In this document: positions 13,135 to 24,200 of the stretch, one piece after another
Numbering within the stretch: position 1 is the first letter of the stretch
How the letters are laid out: each line of letters begins with the position of its first letter
From: Alligator mississippiensis
Taxonomy: Eukaryota; Chordata; Crocodylia; Alligatoridae
DNA length: 64,000 bases
NCBI RefSeq assembly: GCF_030867095.1
Contig: NC_081824.1
Span: forward strand, 393,218,829 to 393,282,828
Direction of reading: 5' to 3'
Position numbers and translations under genes: made by a program
Notes under the pieces: generated by a model
What the model was told of the DNA's origin: nothing
The model's database searches: none
What the model saw: the letters and a program-made list of their open reading frames with translations, nothing else

Positions 13135-13607
13135 CCTCTCTCTCTCTATATATATAGTGACATTTTATTTTAATCATGGAAGAACATCAGGAACATATAA
13201 ACATGAAGAAATGTAGATTTACTTGTCAAGAACATTCACCAAGGCGCCCCCGGGGGTTACAAGAAACAATGGCCACAAGCTAGGAGAGAGCAGATTTAGA
13301 CTGGACATTAGGAAGAACTTCTTCACAGTTCGAGTGGCCAAGGTCCGGAACGGGCTCCCAAGGGAGGTGGTGCTCTCCCCTACCCTGGGGGTCTTCAAGA
13401 GGAGGTTAGATGAGTATCTAGCTGGGATCATCTAGACCCAGCACTCTTTCCTGCTTATGCAGGGGGTCGGACTCGATGATCTATTGAGGTCCCTTCCGAC
13501 CCTAACATCTATGAATCTATGAATCAATTTGGGGTATTTTAATGAGAGAATTTGGGTTTCTTATAAGAGAATTTGCAATTTTTAAACAGGGAACACCAGG
13601 ATGTCTG
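13135..13607. mobile_element. Family 1 hAT-like MITE right arm, split by a CR1 insertion
   Basis: The arm begins at a CTCTCTATATATATAG centre, continues TGACATTTTATTTTAATCATGG to about 13225, is interrupted by a CR1 3' end, and resumes at about 13526 with AATTTGGGGTATTT through to ACACCAGGATGTCTG at 13607. The nesting shows that the MITE was present before the CR1 arrived. Confidence 0.65.
13226..13525 (+). mobile_element. CR1 LINE, 5'-truncated 3' end (subfamily B)
   Basis: It encodes the C-terminal part of the CR1 ORF2 protein, starting near [16 protein letters not shown] and ending [11 protein letters not shown], with a stop just after. A short 3' UTR follows with the usual GGGGTCGGACTCGATGATCT hairpin region. 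The tail is ATCTATGAATCTATGAATC, typical of CR1. It is very similar in protein to the copy at 46.4 kb. No reverse transcriptase catalytic region is included, so this copy is inert. Confidence 0.92.
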
Positions 13608-14149
13608 CTGGTGTGGCAAAGTGGTGAGACCTGGGCAGAGAAGCCTACCCAGGGCCAGCACTGGGGACCCAGCTAGAGGGCAGAAGAGCTGGCTGATCTA
13701 GCCATTTGGGGCCAGGAAGACATGCTTTGACAATTCAAAGTGGGCTGCCACAGGAAGCACAACTGGGCAATAGCTGTCCATATGGCAGGGCAGGGGCACC
13801 AGAAGGCATGACAGCAGTGGTGCGTGAAGGCCAACTGTGCAGCCATGGCCCACTAGCAGCTGGCCCAGAGGTGCAGACAGCTCTGCTACAGTTCCTGTAC
13901 CACAGCCCAGGTGGCTATGTGGTCCCCATCCAGGTCTGGCAGATATGTAGCCATGGAGCCATGGGTCTAAGGGGGCGGATGCTGTCGCAGGTGTCAACAG
14001 GTCACAGCCAGACAGCAGCCCCCACTTCCAGATTGCTGCAGTGGGTAAAGGGTGCAGGGTCTGCTTCAGCAGTCCAGCTGGAACAAGGAGTAGTGTCCCC
14101 AGATACCAACTGGCTGGGCCTCAAAAACTCCTGAGGGCAAGTAGATCTG
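13608..14149. other. GC-rich spacer, no gene seen
   Basis: Overlapping frames on both strands without domains. Composition resembles the interiors of the GC-rich foldback elements elsewhere in the window. Confidence 0.4.
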
Positions 14150-14620
14150 AGCTGCTCACCAGGGCACCTTTATATACTGTTAGGGCCAGCACAGGTGGCA
14201 TGTGGTGCCACAAACACATTTGCAGCACCACATACTGCACATTCAGATGTTCTCCATGATACAAGGGAGTGCTGCCTGTATATACATTGCTCCACTTTTG
14301 CTTTTTCTGTGTTTTTTTTTTTTTTGACCCCTGGATATCCAGGGGTCATAAAAAACCCACAGAAAAAAGTGCAAAGCAATGCCCACATGACAGTGTGTGC
14401 TGCTCAAAAGTGGAGCTGGGCCACCCAGAACCACAATGTGGCTCCCAGTCAGGCTTCACATGGCAAAACTGCTGCTGCTGCAGCAGCTCAAGGAAGCCCC
14501 TCAATAAGGCACAGTGCTGGCCTCAGGCTCTCTTACCTCACCTGGGGCAAGGTACACCAACACTACTTGTCCCCAGGGAATGTCCACACTTATGTGGATG
14601 TAGCCATATTCTACATAGGT
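14150..14620. mobile_element. MITE-like element, family 4, with a perfect central palindrome
   Basis: A 24-bp perfect palindrome at 14328-14351 (half-site TGACCCCTGGAT) lies between a CTTTTTCTGTGTTTTT run on the left and AACCCACAGAAAAAAGTGC on the right, giving a long hairpin. Around it are GCACCACA and TGGTGCCACA motifs in opposite orientation. A right-end-like motif GTGGATGTAGCC is at about 14594. Outer boundaries are approximate. Confidence 0.5.
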
Positions 14621-15687
14621 ACAATTTCAGATGTAGGTCTGCAAGGGTAGGGAAAGCTTTGTCATCATGAGTTAGATTTGACAACATAGCATAAAATGGT
14701 AACTTGCAAAGGGAGGGAGAAGTAAATCTACATTTCTTCATGTTTATATGTTCCAGAAAAGGACTGGATTCTTCCTTCTGCATGAGACCATGTGTAGATC
14801 CAAAGGGGTGCAGGGGTACAGTCTTGCCACCACTTGAGCTGAGTGCCACATGCATGGTGAGCTTAGAGCCCCCTGGCATGTCAGTGCAGATGTTAAAGGG
14901 AGATCTGCATGTGCTGTGCGCTCAACAGCTGGTTGAGCCGTTGCTTTCACCCAGCTTCAGAGCCCAATGGGTCAGCACCAGTGCTGTTACCCTTGTTCTT
15001 TCTCCTCCCCCTTCCCCTGGTTAAATTTGGCAATAGAGGAAAAGAGAGACTTTACTTGTCCCCTATTTATCCCTGCTGCTGAATTCAGTACATGGGGAGG
15101 GGAGAAGGAGGGGAAGAGTGAAAAGCAACAGAGCTCATCCCCTGCCTCCGGAGCTATACCAAAGCAAGGACTCTGGCCAAAGCCCATGCCAACCAGCTGG
15201 TGAATTCAGAGAACTGAGCTTTTGCATCCAGGATCATGGTGAGGTGCAGCCACGTGCCCTTCAGCTGTGAGGTACATGCGCATTGAGCTTTCTTCATTGT
15301 GAATGCTGCACCCCCCTTGCTGAAATCCTGGATCCTTCCATGCATGAGACAAATATGTATGTTATGTGTGAGCACTGTTTTTTCAAGTACTTTCTCTCAT
15401 CTCTTCTCCTCTTTGCCTGATACATGTTAAAGATCTCTTCCATAAATTACCTTAAGAATTTAAGGTAACTACCTTAGTGCCTGTGGCTATTGTCTAAAAA
15501 TTTTCAAATACAAGAAGGGGCAGAAGTTACACATAAACCCGTTTAAGTGATCAGAAACTGGTTTAAACCTGTAACAGAACATAAGCTCAGTGCACACAAA
15601 CCAGTTTCAAAATGGCTGAAACTTGTTTAAGATAAACCTGGTTGAATGTAGACTTAACTGATTTGGATCAAACTCAAGAACTCCTGG
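14621..15687. other. Mixed spacer, no gene seen
   Basis: No coding evidence. At about 15530-15687 there are repeated AAACTGGTTTAA/AAACCAGTTT motifs that seem to belong to a repeat continuing on the far side of the CR1 at 17129-17210 (TGGTTTATGAAACTT, CTGGTTCAAGTTAAATC), which suggests the CR1 landed inside it. Confidence 0.4.
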
Positions 15688-17128
15688 TGCTCTGGTAAAG
15701 TGCCCGAAGATTGGAAGAAGGCCAATGTGGTGCCTATCTTCAAGAAAGGGAGGAAAGTAGATCCAGCAAACTATAGGCCCATCAGCCTGACCTCTATCCC
15801 GGGTAAGGTCTTAGAAAAAATTATCAAAGAGGCCATTCTTAACAGACTGGCCGATGGCAACATCTTGTGGGATAGCCAGAATGGGTTTGTTGCTGGTAGG
15901 TCTTGCTTAACCAATCTTATTTCCTTTTATGTCCAGGTGACCTATCACCTGGACAAGGGAGAAGAGATTGATGTCATATATCTTGACTTTGAAAAAGCCT
16001 TCGATCTGGTATCCCATGATCACCTCTTAGCAAAACTGGCCAACTGTGGCCTCGGCTTTGCCATGATCCACTGGCTGGGGAATTGGCTCCGTGATTGGAC
16101 CCAGAGTGTGGTGGTTGATGGAAGTCAATCATCGTGGTGTTCTGTGACCAGTAGGGTCCCTCAAGGCTCTGTCCTTGGGCCTATACTATTCAACTTCTTC
16201 ATTAATGATGTGGACATTGGTATCAGAAGTGGACTGGCCAAGTTCACCGATGACACCAAACTTTGGGGTAAAGCATCCACACCTGAGGACAGGAGGGCAA
16301 TCCAGGATGACCTCGACAGGCTCAGGAAATGGGTGGACGAGAACCTGATTGTGTTTAACACCGAAAAATGCAAGGTTCTCCACCTTGGGAAGAAAAACCT
16401 GCAACATACTTATAGGCACGGCAGTGCTACGCTGGCTAGCACTACGGACAAAAAAGGACTTGGAGGTCATGATTGACCACAAGATGAACATGAACCATCA
16501 ATGTGATGCTGCAGCTAGTAAAGCGAGCAAAATGCTGGCTTGCATCCATAGATGCTTCTCAAGCATATCCCAGGATGTCATTCTCCTGTTGTACTCGGCC
16601 TTGGTGAGGCCACAGCTGGAGTACTGGGCTCCACAATTCAAAAAGGATGTAGAGAAGTTTGAGAGTCCAGAGGAGAGCCATGTGCATGTGCACAATCAGA
16701 GATCAGGAAAACAGACCTTACAATGGAAGGCTGAGAGCTATGAGACTCTTCAGCCTGGAAAAGTGCAGACTCAGGGGTGATCTGGTAGCTGCCTATGTTT
16801 ATAAGGGGTGTTCACCAGGATCTGGGAGAATGTCTGTTCAACAGAGCACCCCAAGGGATGACACAGTCAAACAGTCACAAACTCCTCCATGACCATTTCA
16901 GGCTGGACATAAGAAAGAACTTCTTTACTGTCTGAGCCCCCAAGGTTTGGAATAGACTGCCGCCGGAGGTGGTTCAAGCAGCTACTTTGAACGCCTTCAA
17001 GAGACATTTGGATGTTTATCTTGCTGGGATCCTATGACCCCTGCTGACTTCCTGCCCCTGGGGCAGGTGGCTGGACTTGAAGACCTTCCGAGGTCCCTTC
17101 CAGTCCTAATGTCTATGAAATCTATGAC
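15688..17128 (+). mobile_element. CR1 LINE, 5'-truncated, reverse transcriptase region (subfamily A), disabled
   Basis: Reading starts in the RT domain at VPEDWKKANVVPIFKKG. It passes NYRPISLTS, the first catalytic block YLDFEKAFD and PQGSVLGPILF. The metal-binding block reads FTDDTKLW instead of the usual FADD. After about 16470 the protein continues only by changing frame (16349-16780, then 16659-16892). A TGA stop interrupts the late C-terminal part, just before APKVWN. The 3' tail is ATGTCTATGAAATCTATGA at 17108-17126. The copy is therefore dead. It is the same subfamily as 40510-41740 and lies head-to-tail with the CR1 at 17450. Confidence 0.93.
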
Positions 17129-17449
17129 ACTGGTTTATGAAACTTCTGCCCCAGACCCCTTCCTGGTTCAAGTTAAATCAAAGTACCCCAGCATCCCAGC
17201 ATGCTCTGCAGCCCTGGGCTGGGCTGTCTGCTCCAGAGAGTGAGGTTGCTCCCACTCCTCTACTCCCTAGCTGGAACAGTGAGGGCTGGTTGACAAGGGG
17301 ACGGGGGCAAGCCCAGCTGGGGATGCAGCCCAATCTACAAGAGGAGGACCCAGCTGGGGTCTGGGGCCAGGGAGTGGGGATTAAACATCCCTTCCCCTGC
17401 TCAAACTTACCATTGGCTGCAACTGTGGACTACAAATCCCAGAGGTAGT
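17129..17449. other. Spacer between two CR1 copies
   Basis: GC-rich, no gene. The first 80 bases may be the second half of the repeat interrupted by the preceding CR1. Confidence 0.4.
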
Positions 17450-19422
17450 TGGAAGCAGGAAAAGGAAGTCCGGGAATGCCTGATTACCAAAAAGGCAGCG
17501 TACACCCGGTGGAAGGGGGGCACTATCTCCAAAGAAGAGTATACTTCCACTGCTCGGGCCTGTAGGGGGGCTGTTAGGAAAGCTAAGGTGGACATAGAAC
17601 TAGGACTAGCATCCAAAATCAAGGATAATAAAAAGTCCTTTTTCAAATATATAGGGAGGATGAAGAAGGCGCCAGGAAATGTGGGGTTCCTGCAAGATAC
17701 GCTGGGCAATCTGGTGGTTGCTCCAGAAGAAAAGGCAGACATCTTTAACAAATTCTTCACCTCTGTTTTCTTGTGCAGGGACCAGGACTCCCTCACCATG
17801 ATTCAAGATGCACTCGAGGGGAACGCCCCAAGACCTAAGGTTGAGGAGGACCAGGATAGAGTGCTTCTGGAGGGGCTGGACGTGTTCAAGCCAGCAGGTC
17901 CGGATGCTCTCCACCCCAGGGTGTTGAGGGAGCTAGCAGGGGTTATTGCAGGGCCCTTGGCACGGCTTTACGAGCGCTCGTGGTGCTTGGGCCAGGTGCC
18001 AGATGATTGGAAGATAGCCAATGTGGTCATCTTTAAGAAAGGGAGGAGGGAGGACCTGGGCAACTATAGGCCCATCAGTCTTACCTCAATCCTAGGGAAA
18101 CTCTTTGAGAAGATCATCAAGGAACACATCTGTATTGGGCTGGCATCGGGGGTGATGCTGAGGGGCAACCAGCATGGTTTCATTAGGGGCAGGTCATGTC
18201 AGACTAACCTGATTGCCTTTTACAATCAGGTCACAAAAGCACTGGATGCAGGTGTCACCATGGATGTAGTCTTTCTGGACTTCAGCAAGGCCTTTGACAC
18301 TGTCTCTCACCCCATCCTCATTAAAAAACTAGGCGACTGTGGCATTGATGCCTACATGGTCAGATGGATTGCTAATTGGCTGAAGGGTCATACTCAGAGG
18401 GTGGTGGTGGATGGGTCATATTTGACCTAGGGGGAAGTGGGCAGGGGAGTCCCCCAGGGCTCGGTCCTTGGGTCCACGCTGTTCAATTTCTTTATCAGCG
18501 ATTTGGACGATGGGGTGAAAAGCAACCTGTTCAAATTCGCTGATGATACCAAAATCTGGGGTGAGGTGGGCATGCTAGTAGGGAGGGAAAGACTGCAGAA
18601 AGACCTGGATAGGTTGCAAGGGTGGGCTGACAAAAACAGGATGCATTTCAATACGGAGAAGTGAAGGGTGCTGCACTTGGGCAGTAGTAACCAGCAACAC
18701 ACTTATAAGATGGGAAACTCCCTTCTTGAGAGCACGGAGGCAGAAAGGGATCTTGGAGTCATCATTGACTCCAAGATGAACATGGGCCGACAATGCGACG
18801 TCACGGTCAGCAGGTCTAACTATCGTGCATCCACAGGTGCATCTCAAGTAGGGCCAAGGAGGTGATCCTCCCACTCTACGCAACACTGGTCAGGCTGCAG
18901 CTGGAGTACTGTGTCCATTTCTGGGCACCCCACTTCAAGAGGGATGTGGACAACATTGAGAGGGTCCAGAGAAGGGCAACCCGCATGATCCAGGGACAGC
19001 AGGGCAGACCCTACAATGAGAGGCTACGGGACCTGAACCTATTCAGCCTTCACAAGAGAAGGCTGAGGGGGGACCTTGTGACCATCTATAAACTCACTAG
19101 GGGGGACCAGAAGGGTTTGGGGGAGACCTTGTTTCCCCCAGCGCCCCCTGGGATAACAAGAAATAATGTCCACAAGTTGTTGGAGAGTAGGTTCAGATTA
19201 GACATCCGTAGGAACTACTTCACAGTTAGGGCGGCTAGGATCTGGAACCAACTTCCAAGGGAAGTGGTGCTGGCTCCTACTCTGGGGGTCTTTAAGAAGT
19301 GGCTCGATGCCTACATGGCTGGGGTCACTTGAGTCCAGTTTCCCTCCTGCCCAGGCAGGGGGTCAGACTTGAAGCTCTACAAGGTCCCTTCCGACCCTAC
19401 TTCTATGATTCTATGATTATAT
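17450..19422 (+). mobile_element. CR1 LINE, about 2 kb, 5'-truncated, with nonsense and frame damage (subfamily C)
   Basis: The longest CR1 copy here. The coding sequence begins near KEVRECL, upstream of the RT domain. It runs through GPDALHPRVLRELAG, NYRPISLTS, FLDFSKAFDTVSH, PQGSVLG and an intact FADDTKIWG block, then the C-terminal QLEYCVHFWAPHFKRD and TRNNVHKLLESRF segments, ending LDAYMAGVT at 19332. The frame is broken by TAG at 18428-18430 and TGA at 18662-18664, and shifts before 18862. The 3' end is TTCTATGATTCTATGATTATATG. The endonuclease and ORF1 are absent. No sign of current activity. Confidence 0.93.
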
Positions 19423-22374
19423 GAAGTGATGAGCAACACTGCAGAGTCCGGCTGCTGTAATTCTGAACCGCAAATCTCAGAGACCTTGGGGGCAGCAGGA
19501 AGAGAAAGTGAACACCCAGCTTCTGGCCTGAGCCACTGCAGATATGTGACTGCATTTCCTGAATCAAAGGTAAATGTATGTTCACTTTTGTTTCAATTTA
19601 ATCTGTGCAATTTAGACTGAAAAGACTGAATCAATTGAGACTCAGGTTTTTGACTGTCTGTACCTAGCCAGGAAAGCATCACAAACTCACCTTATTTTAC
19701 ATTTTGAAAGTTTTCTGTGCAACCAAGAAGCTGAAAGAAATGTTATAATATCCTTAGTTGGTGGAAATAGTCATTGCTGTGCTGCTGTTTAAAAACTGAA
19801 AGCTTAGATTCCAGAATAATTATGGGATGGTTTATAAAGCAGCACAATTATGTTATACTCAAGGATGTGACTTCTTCATGGAATGGAATGGAACTGTTGA
19901 CATATGGCATAAAAAAATCTTACAAACATCCCTCATACTACATTTTCATGATTGTTAAGCTATATCATCTTAGATAACCAAATAATATAAAAAAATAAGG
20001 GTTCATTAGTGTTAGAGTCGGTAATTGTCATTTAAATGAACAGACTTTTTAATGGTTTACTTTGGCTCGTTCCAGTATTTAATTTCTATTTTATAAGTGT
20101 CAATGTAAGAAGAATTGTTATAAAACCATTGTTGCCTGTTACAAAAACTTCCTTGCAAAATACTCTGTAGAATAATGAGCCTGGATGGGCTAAAATTGTT
20201 TCAATGAAGTCCAACTATATACATCAAAGGATATTCATGAAGAGTTTCAAAGCTCTGCACAGCATGTTGTGGTAGCTACATTATGAATAAAGCATTTGAT
20301 AATATACTGCACATAAGAATTCTGCTTTGAAATGGAGAAGGACAAGTTCTGAGTAACAGAATGGGAAAAAAAATCATTTGGGGTCATGTGGTCCATCAGC
20401 CTTGCAATACACAGTTGTTTAGCATGATACATTTTCTACCGTTTTGTTCAACTCAATTTTAAATGTGACAAGCAATAGAACTATCACTTTCCATGGGTGT
20501 TTATTTTGACTAACATAGCTTAACTATGAGAATTGTTTCATTGATATTCAAACAAAATATATTATTCTTTAATTATTCTAAGTTACCTAATCATATTAAT
20601 TACAGTAGTCTCACCTTTATAATAGGCAAAAATAAGCCAGATTCCTCATTTAACTCAGACACATCTTCTGAATAATCTTTTGAAATATTGCTGTATTAAC
20701 CAATGCTTTCTGCCTTAAGAAAACATCTGGTGGTCTTATATAAGCTTCTTTTAACCTGTCCATATATGTTTTGTAATGTAGGGCAAGATTAAAAAAGGGA
20801 TGTAGGTGCACTTTAGGCAGAAGTTACACCCCAAGATTTAAATGAGTGATCTACTAAATTCCTGCCTAATCAGTGCCATAGGTTTCTGGCAAAAAATGAA
20901 TTTAGATCGCTAAAGAATGGCTTATATGTGTTCCCCAAAATGTTGTTGCCTTGTGTATACTGAGTGTTTAATTCCTACCTAGGGCTGTTTAGGATTTAAA
21001 AAAGAAAGAAAAGAAAGATTGGCATCCCATGGCAATCTGTTATGGGTAGTTTGTGTGTGTCTAACGGCAATGGTGCTGGCCTTCTTTTCAGTAGAGTAGT
21101 GGCTCTTGCACTCTTCCATAAAGTAGGTAACCTGAGTTATAGATCCTGTGCAGTCTCAGGTTCAAATGGACTCCTCAAAATTAAGTTCTACCGTAATTAG
21201 AAATGATAAATAAACATATTCTTGCAGTGATTCACAGAAGCTTCTCAGAATCGAATGGGAGCTGAAACTAGGGATTTTTTAAAAGTTGCTTTTGACAGGC
21301 CATTTCTGGCATCAGTGAAGTTACCTGGATTATAAAAATATATTGAACTCATAGTTTTTGTTCAGTTATGGGTCTTTCCAGCTGTTTAATGGGCAATGGT
21401 TCTTGGAGCATATTTTCATATACCTTCCCTACAGCAATCCAGAGCAGTAAAATGAAAGATAGATTGTGGAATTTACATTGTTATTAAAAGTAAATGCTGG
21501 AGGATGTTCCAAACATAATGGTCTAGGTTGAGGGAGTCATCATGTTTAAAATAATTAAATTGTTACTTGGCACATTTTTATATATCAGTTTTTTCAGGTC
21601 AGCTGAACTAAAATCAAAATATCAGATGTCATCATCACCATCACCACATAATTTGTTGACTTTTAACTGTATTTATCCTACAAGTTCATTTTGCCAACTC
21701 TTTTTCAAGTGATAATAACCAATTGGTTTTGGCAGTGTGGCACCAAAACCAGTAATGATTTAGTGAAGGAAATATTCTGACAAGAACTTGGACCTTCATT
21801 TCCATATATTCAAAAACCCTTACATTTGATCAAACAAATTTGGGTTACTCATGGCAATTTTACTTAATTATTTATTTAAATTAAGCTATTTATCCTGTCC
21901 TTGTTGCAAAATATATTATGTCTTATGATTCCTTAGCACTGGTGGTTAGACTAGATCAGGGAAGAGAGCACAACACAACTAGCAGGGTTGGTAACTATAG
22001 TGCTCTTAACAGGAGCCTAAACTGAAAGTAAACATGGTACCTGTGAAGGTATACACAGTTACAACATTTAAAAAAACGTATCCCATGTAACAGCTAATGA
22101 TGCGTCACAAAATTGATTAAAGTAAATTTTAAATTATAGTGTAAAATGTTCCAGGTATACTGATGAGATAGAAAATGGTGCCTTGAAAATAAAAAAGATT
22201 ATTGTTAATAATCATGATAGATTTTCCACTTTTAAAATCATTCATATTTTTCAATACTTTCTCCACATGTATCCAAGCATAGTACCTGATTTAAATGCAC
22301 ATATTTTGAAAGGAATGCTACCTGAAACATATCTGTGGTAAGGAGTTGCTTGCAGCCTCGTGTCACCCCCTGTA
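19423..22374. other. AT-rich unique sequence, no gene seen
   Basis: No supported exon or long repeat. A SINE-like fragment is annotated separately at 21090. About 21836-21900 resembles the generic TTATTTATTTAAATTA...CCTGTCCTT repeat end, weakly. Confidence 0.45.
21090..21175 (+). mobile_element. tRNA-derived SINE fragment
   Basis: AGAGTAGTGGCTCTTGCACTC resembles an A box region, and 50 bases later AGGTTCAAATGG resembles a B box, the order and spacing of a tRNA-derived SINE head. The body and tail are not clear. Confidence 0.45.
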
Positions 22375-22375
22375 G

Positions 22376-22880
22376 GGCACGTCTAGATAAGCATGCACGT
22401 GTGGTTTGTGATGCCTCAATGCTGTTTGAGGCACTGCAAACGATACATGGTACACATGCACCCATTTGGCATGCTGTTAATTTGCAGCGCAGCACCAAAA
22501 TTTGACACTGAGAAGATATGGTGTAAAAAAAATTTGTGAAAAAAAGTGGTGGTGCACATGTGGCAGCAGCATGCACCACCAAAAACAGAGCCTAGCCATT
22601 GAGAGCCATGCTCTGGCTGCTAGCCAGGCTCTGTGCAGCTGTATCCATACCACTGCTGCCCTGGGAAGTCCCCAGGACTCCAAGAAAGGCTGCTGGGCCA
22701 GCACCTTGGTCCCTGCTGTCCCCTGCCAACAATTTGGCATGCATCAGAGCATGGTGTGCCCTGGGGCACAAAGCAACTACAAAAATATGTGCCGCTACTA
22801 TTTTTGATGTGGCAAATGCATGTCCCTGCATGTGCACAGTCATCCGGACGCTTCTGTAGAATGCATGAGTGGTCACAATG
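22376..22880. mobile_element. MITE-like element, family 4
   Basis: It starts GGCACGTCTAGATAAGCATGCACGTG and ends near GCATGTGCACAGTCATCCGGACGC, with mirrored CATGCACGTG-type motifs at both ends. A central A/T-run hairpin region (22517-22548) resembles that of the 11.2- and 14.3-kb copies. The interior is GC-rich and has no domain-bearing frame. Confidence 0.45.
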
Positions 22881-23552
22881 TTGGAAACCAGTGGTTTAGA
22901 AACAACTTACATGAAAAAAACTCTTCTTGGGAAAGGCTTAGGATAAAATCAAGAAGCTTGAATGCATTAGAAACTGGCTAAACATGATTCTAAGGCAGAA
23001 TCCCAGTTATTATAAATTGATTTATATCAGCTTGGGATGTAGTCCATTAAATCTTAACTTAGATTCAGTGAAATTTTGGGGGTGGAATAATAAAACAACA
23101 AAAAACATCTTTCCCCATGCAGTCAGAAGTCAAGAGCATAAAAGCATCTGTTTTAGTGCAACATCAAGAGCATGAGGCTTTAAGGCTCAAACAAGCATCA
23201 AGAGAGCAGTAAAGCAGAAGCCCTTGTTCCTCAGACTCCTGGCTAGAGGGATTATTTGAACTTTTACAAAAATCTTCCTCAAACTTCTGAGGGGAAAAAG
23301 CAGACTTAAATATAACAGCTGCAAGACTTGAAATTGTTTACAGTGTCTAGCTAGTTCATTAAAAAGATTCTGCTTCTGAATGCCTATTCTTCACACTAAA
23401 AATATTCAAGTAGATTTGATGACCAAAACCTACAAATTTTGGTTGTCTAAAGTTAGGTTCCCTGAGTCCTCATTTAGGAAACTAAGTTGGTGACTTAATT
23501 TTTTTTTAAGTGCTGAGTATCCAGGAGCACTAGTGTTAGTCTTTGTAAATCA
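22881..23552. other. No gene seen
   Basis: AT-rich unique sequence without recognisable exon, repeat or RNA gene. Confidence 0.4.
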
Positions 23553-23960
23553 TAGACTGTGAGCACATCAACATGAGGCGCTACATTTCCCTAGTGATGG
23601 GCTACAGTGATAAAGCTCATCACTATGGCAACATAGCATCGGTGGGCACAAACCATGATGCCACCACTACTCACAGTAGGGTCAGAAATGACCCGTGTGT
23701 TACTGGGACTGTGCGGTTAAGTAGCAGTTACTGTACAGTCATGTAGTACTTGCTAAAGCAAGTAACAACTGTGCAGTCAGGTTCATGTGTAGCTGTGCCC
23801 TGTATGGGTACGTTAGTAATAGCTGTAATAGTCGTAGTATTATCATAGTGCCTGGAGACCCTGATCAGGACCTCATTGATCTAGGCTACCGTTTCTAGAC
23901 AAAGGGTGAAGATGCCTATTACACTTAGACATTACTAAGCACACTTAAAACACAAGCATC
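23553..23960. mobile_element. MITE-like element with internal hairpins
   Basis: It begins GTGAGCACATCAACATGAGGCGCTAC and ends near ACACTTAAAACACAAGCATCTACACATC. Short inverted segments occur within it, for example AGTACTTGCTAAAGCAAGT (23746-23764). The end motif CATCTACACAT is shared with the GTGTCTACATGTG family. Boundaries are approximate. Confidence 0.4.
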
Positions 23961-23989
23961 TACACATCAAAGCTTGTTAACTTGTGCTA

Positions 23990-24200
23990 AGTGACCTCTG
24001 AGCTTCTCGAAGTTTTGCCACTTCAGGCAAAGGTCAACTCCAGGCTGTGTTAGGATAACTTTTGTCTGCTCTACTGAGATAAAACAAACAATTTGCAGTC
24101 CCCCCGCATCCCAGGAAGCACTGATTCCAGCACCCCCCTCCCCAACCAGGGATAGAGCCCAGGTATCCTGGCTCCTAGCCATGCCCCTGCTCACCAGACC
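23990..24200 (-). mobile_element. tRNA-derived SINE fragment (GAGTCCTGG-type repeat)
   Basis: Read on the minus strand: GAGGTCTGGTGAGCAGGGGC, then GGAGCCAGGATACCTGGGCTCTATCCCTGG. This matches a common reptile/bird tRNA-like repeat phrase ending in a tandemly used GGATACCTGG-like motif. The SINE assignment is from pattern memory. Confidence 0.45.
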
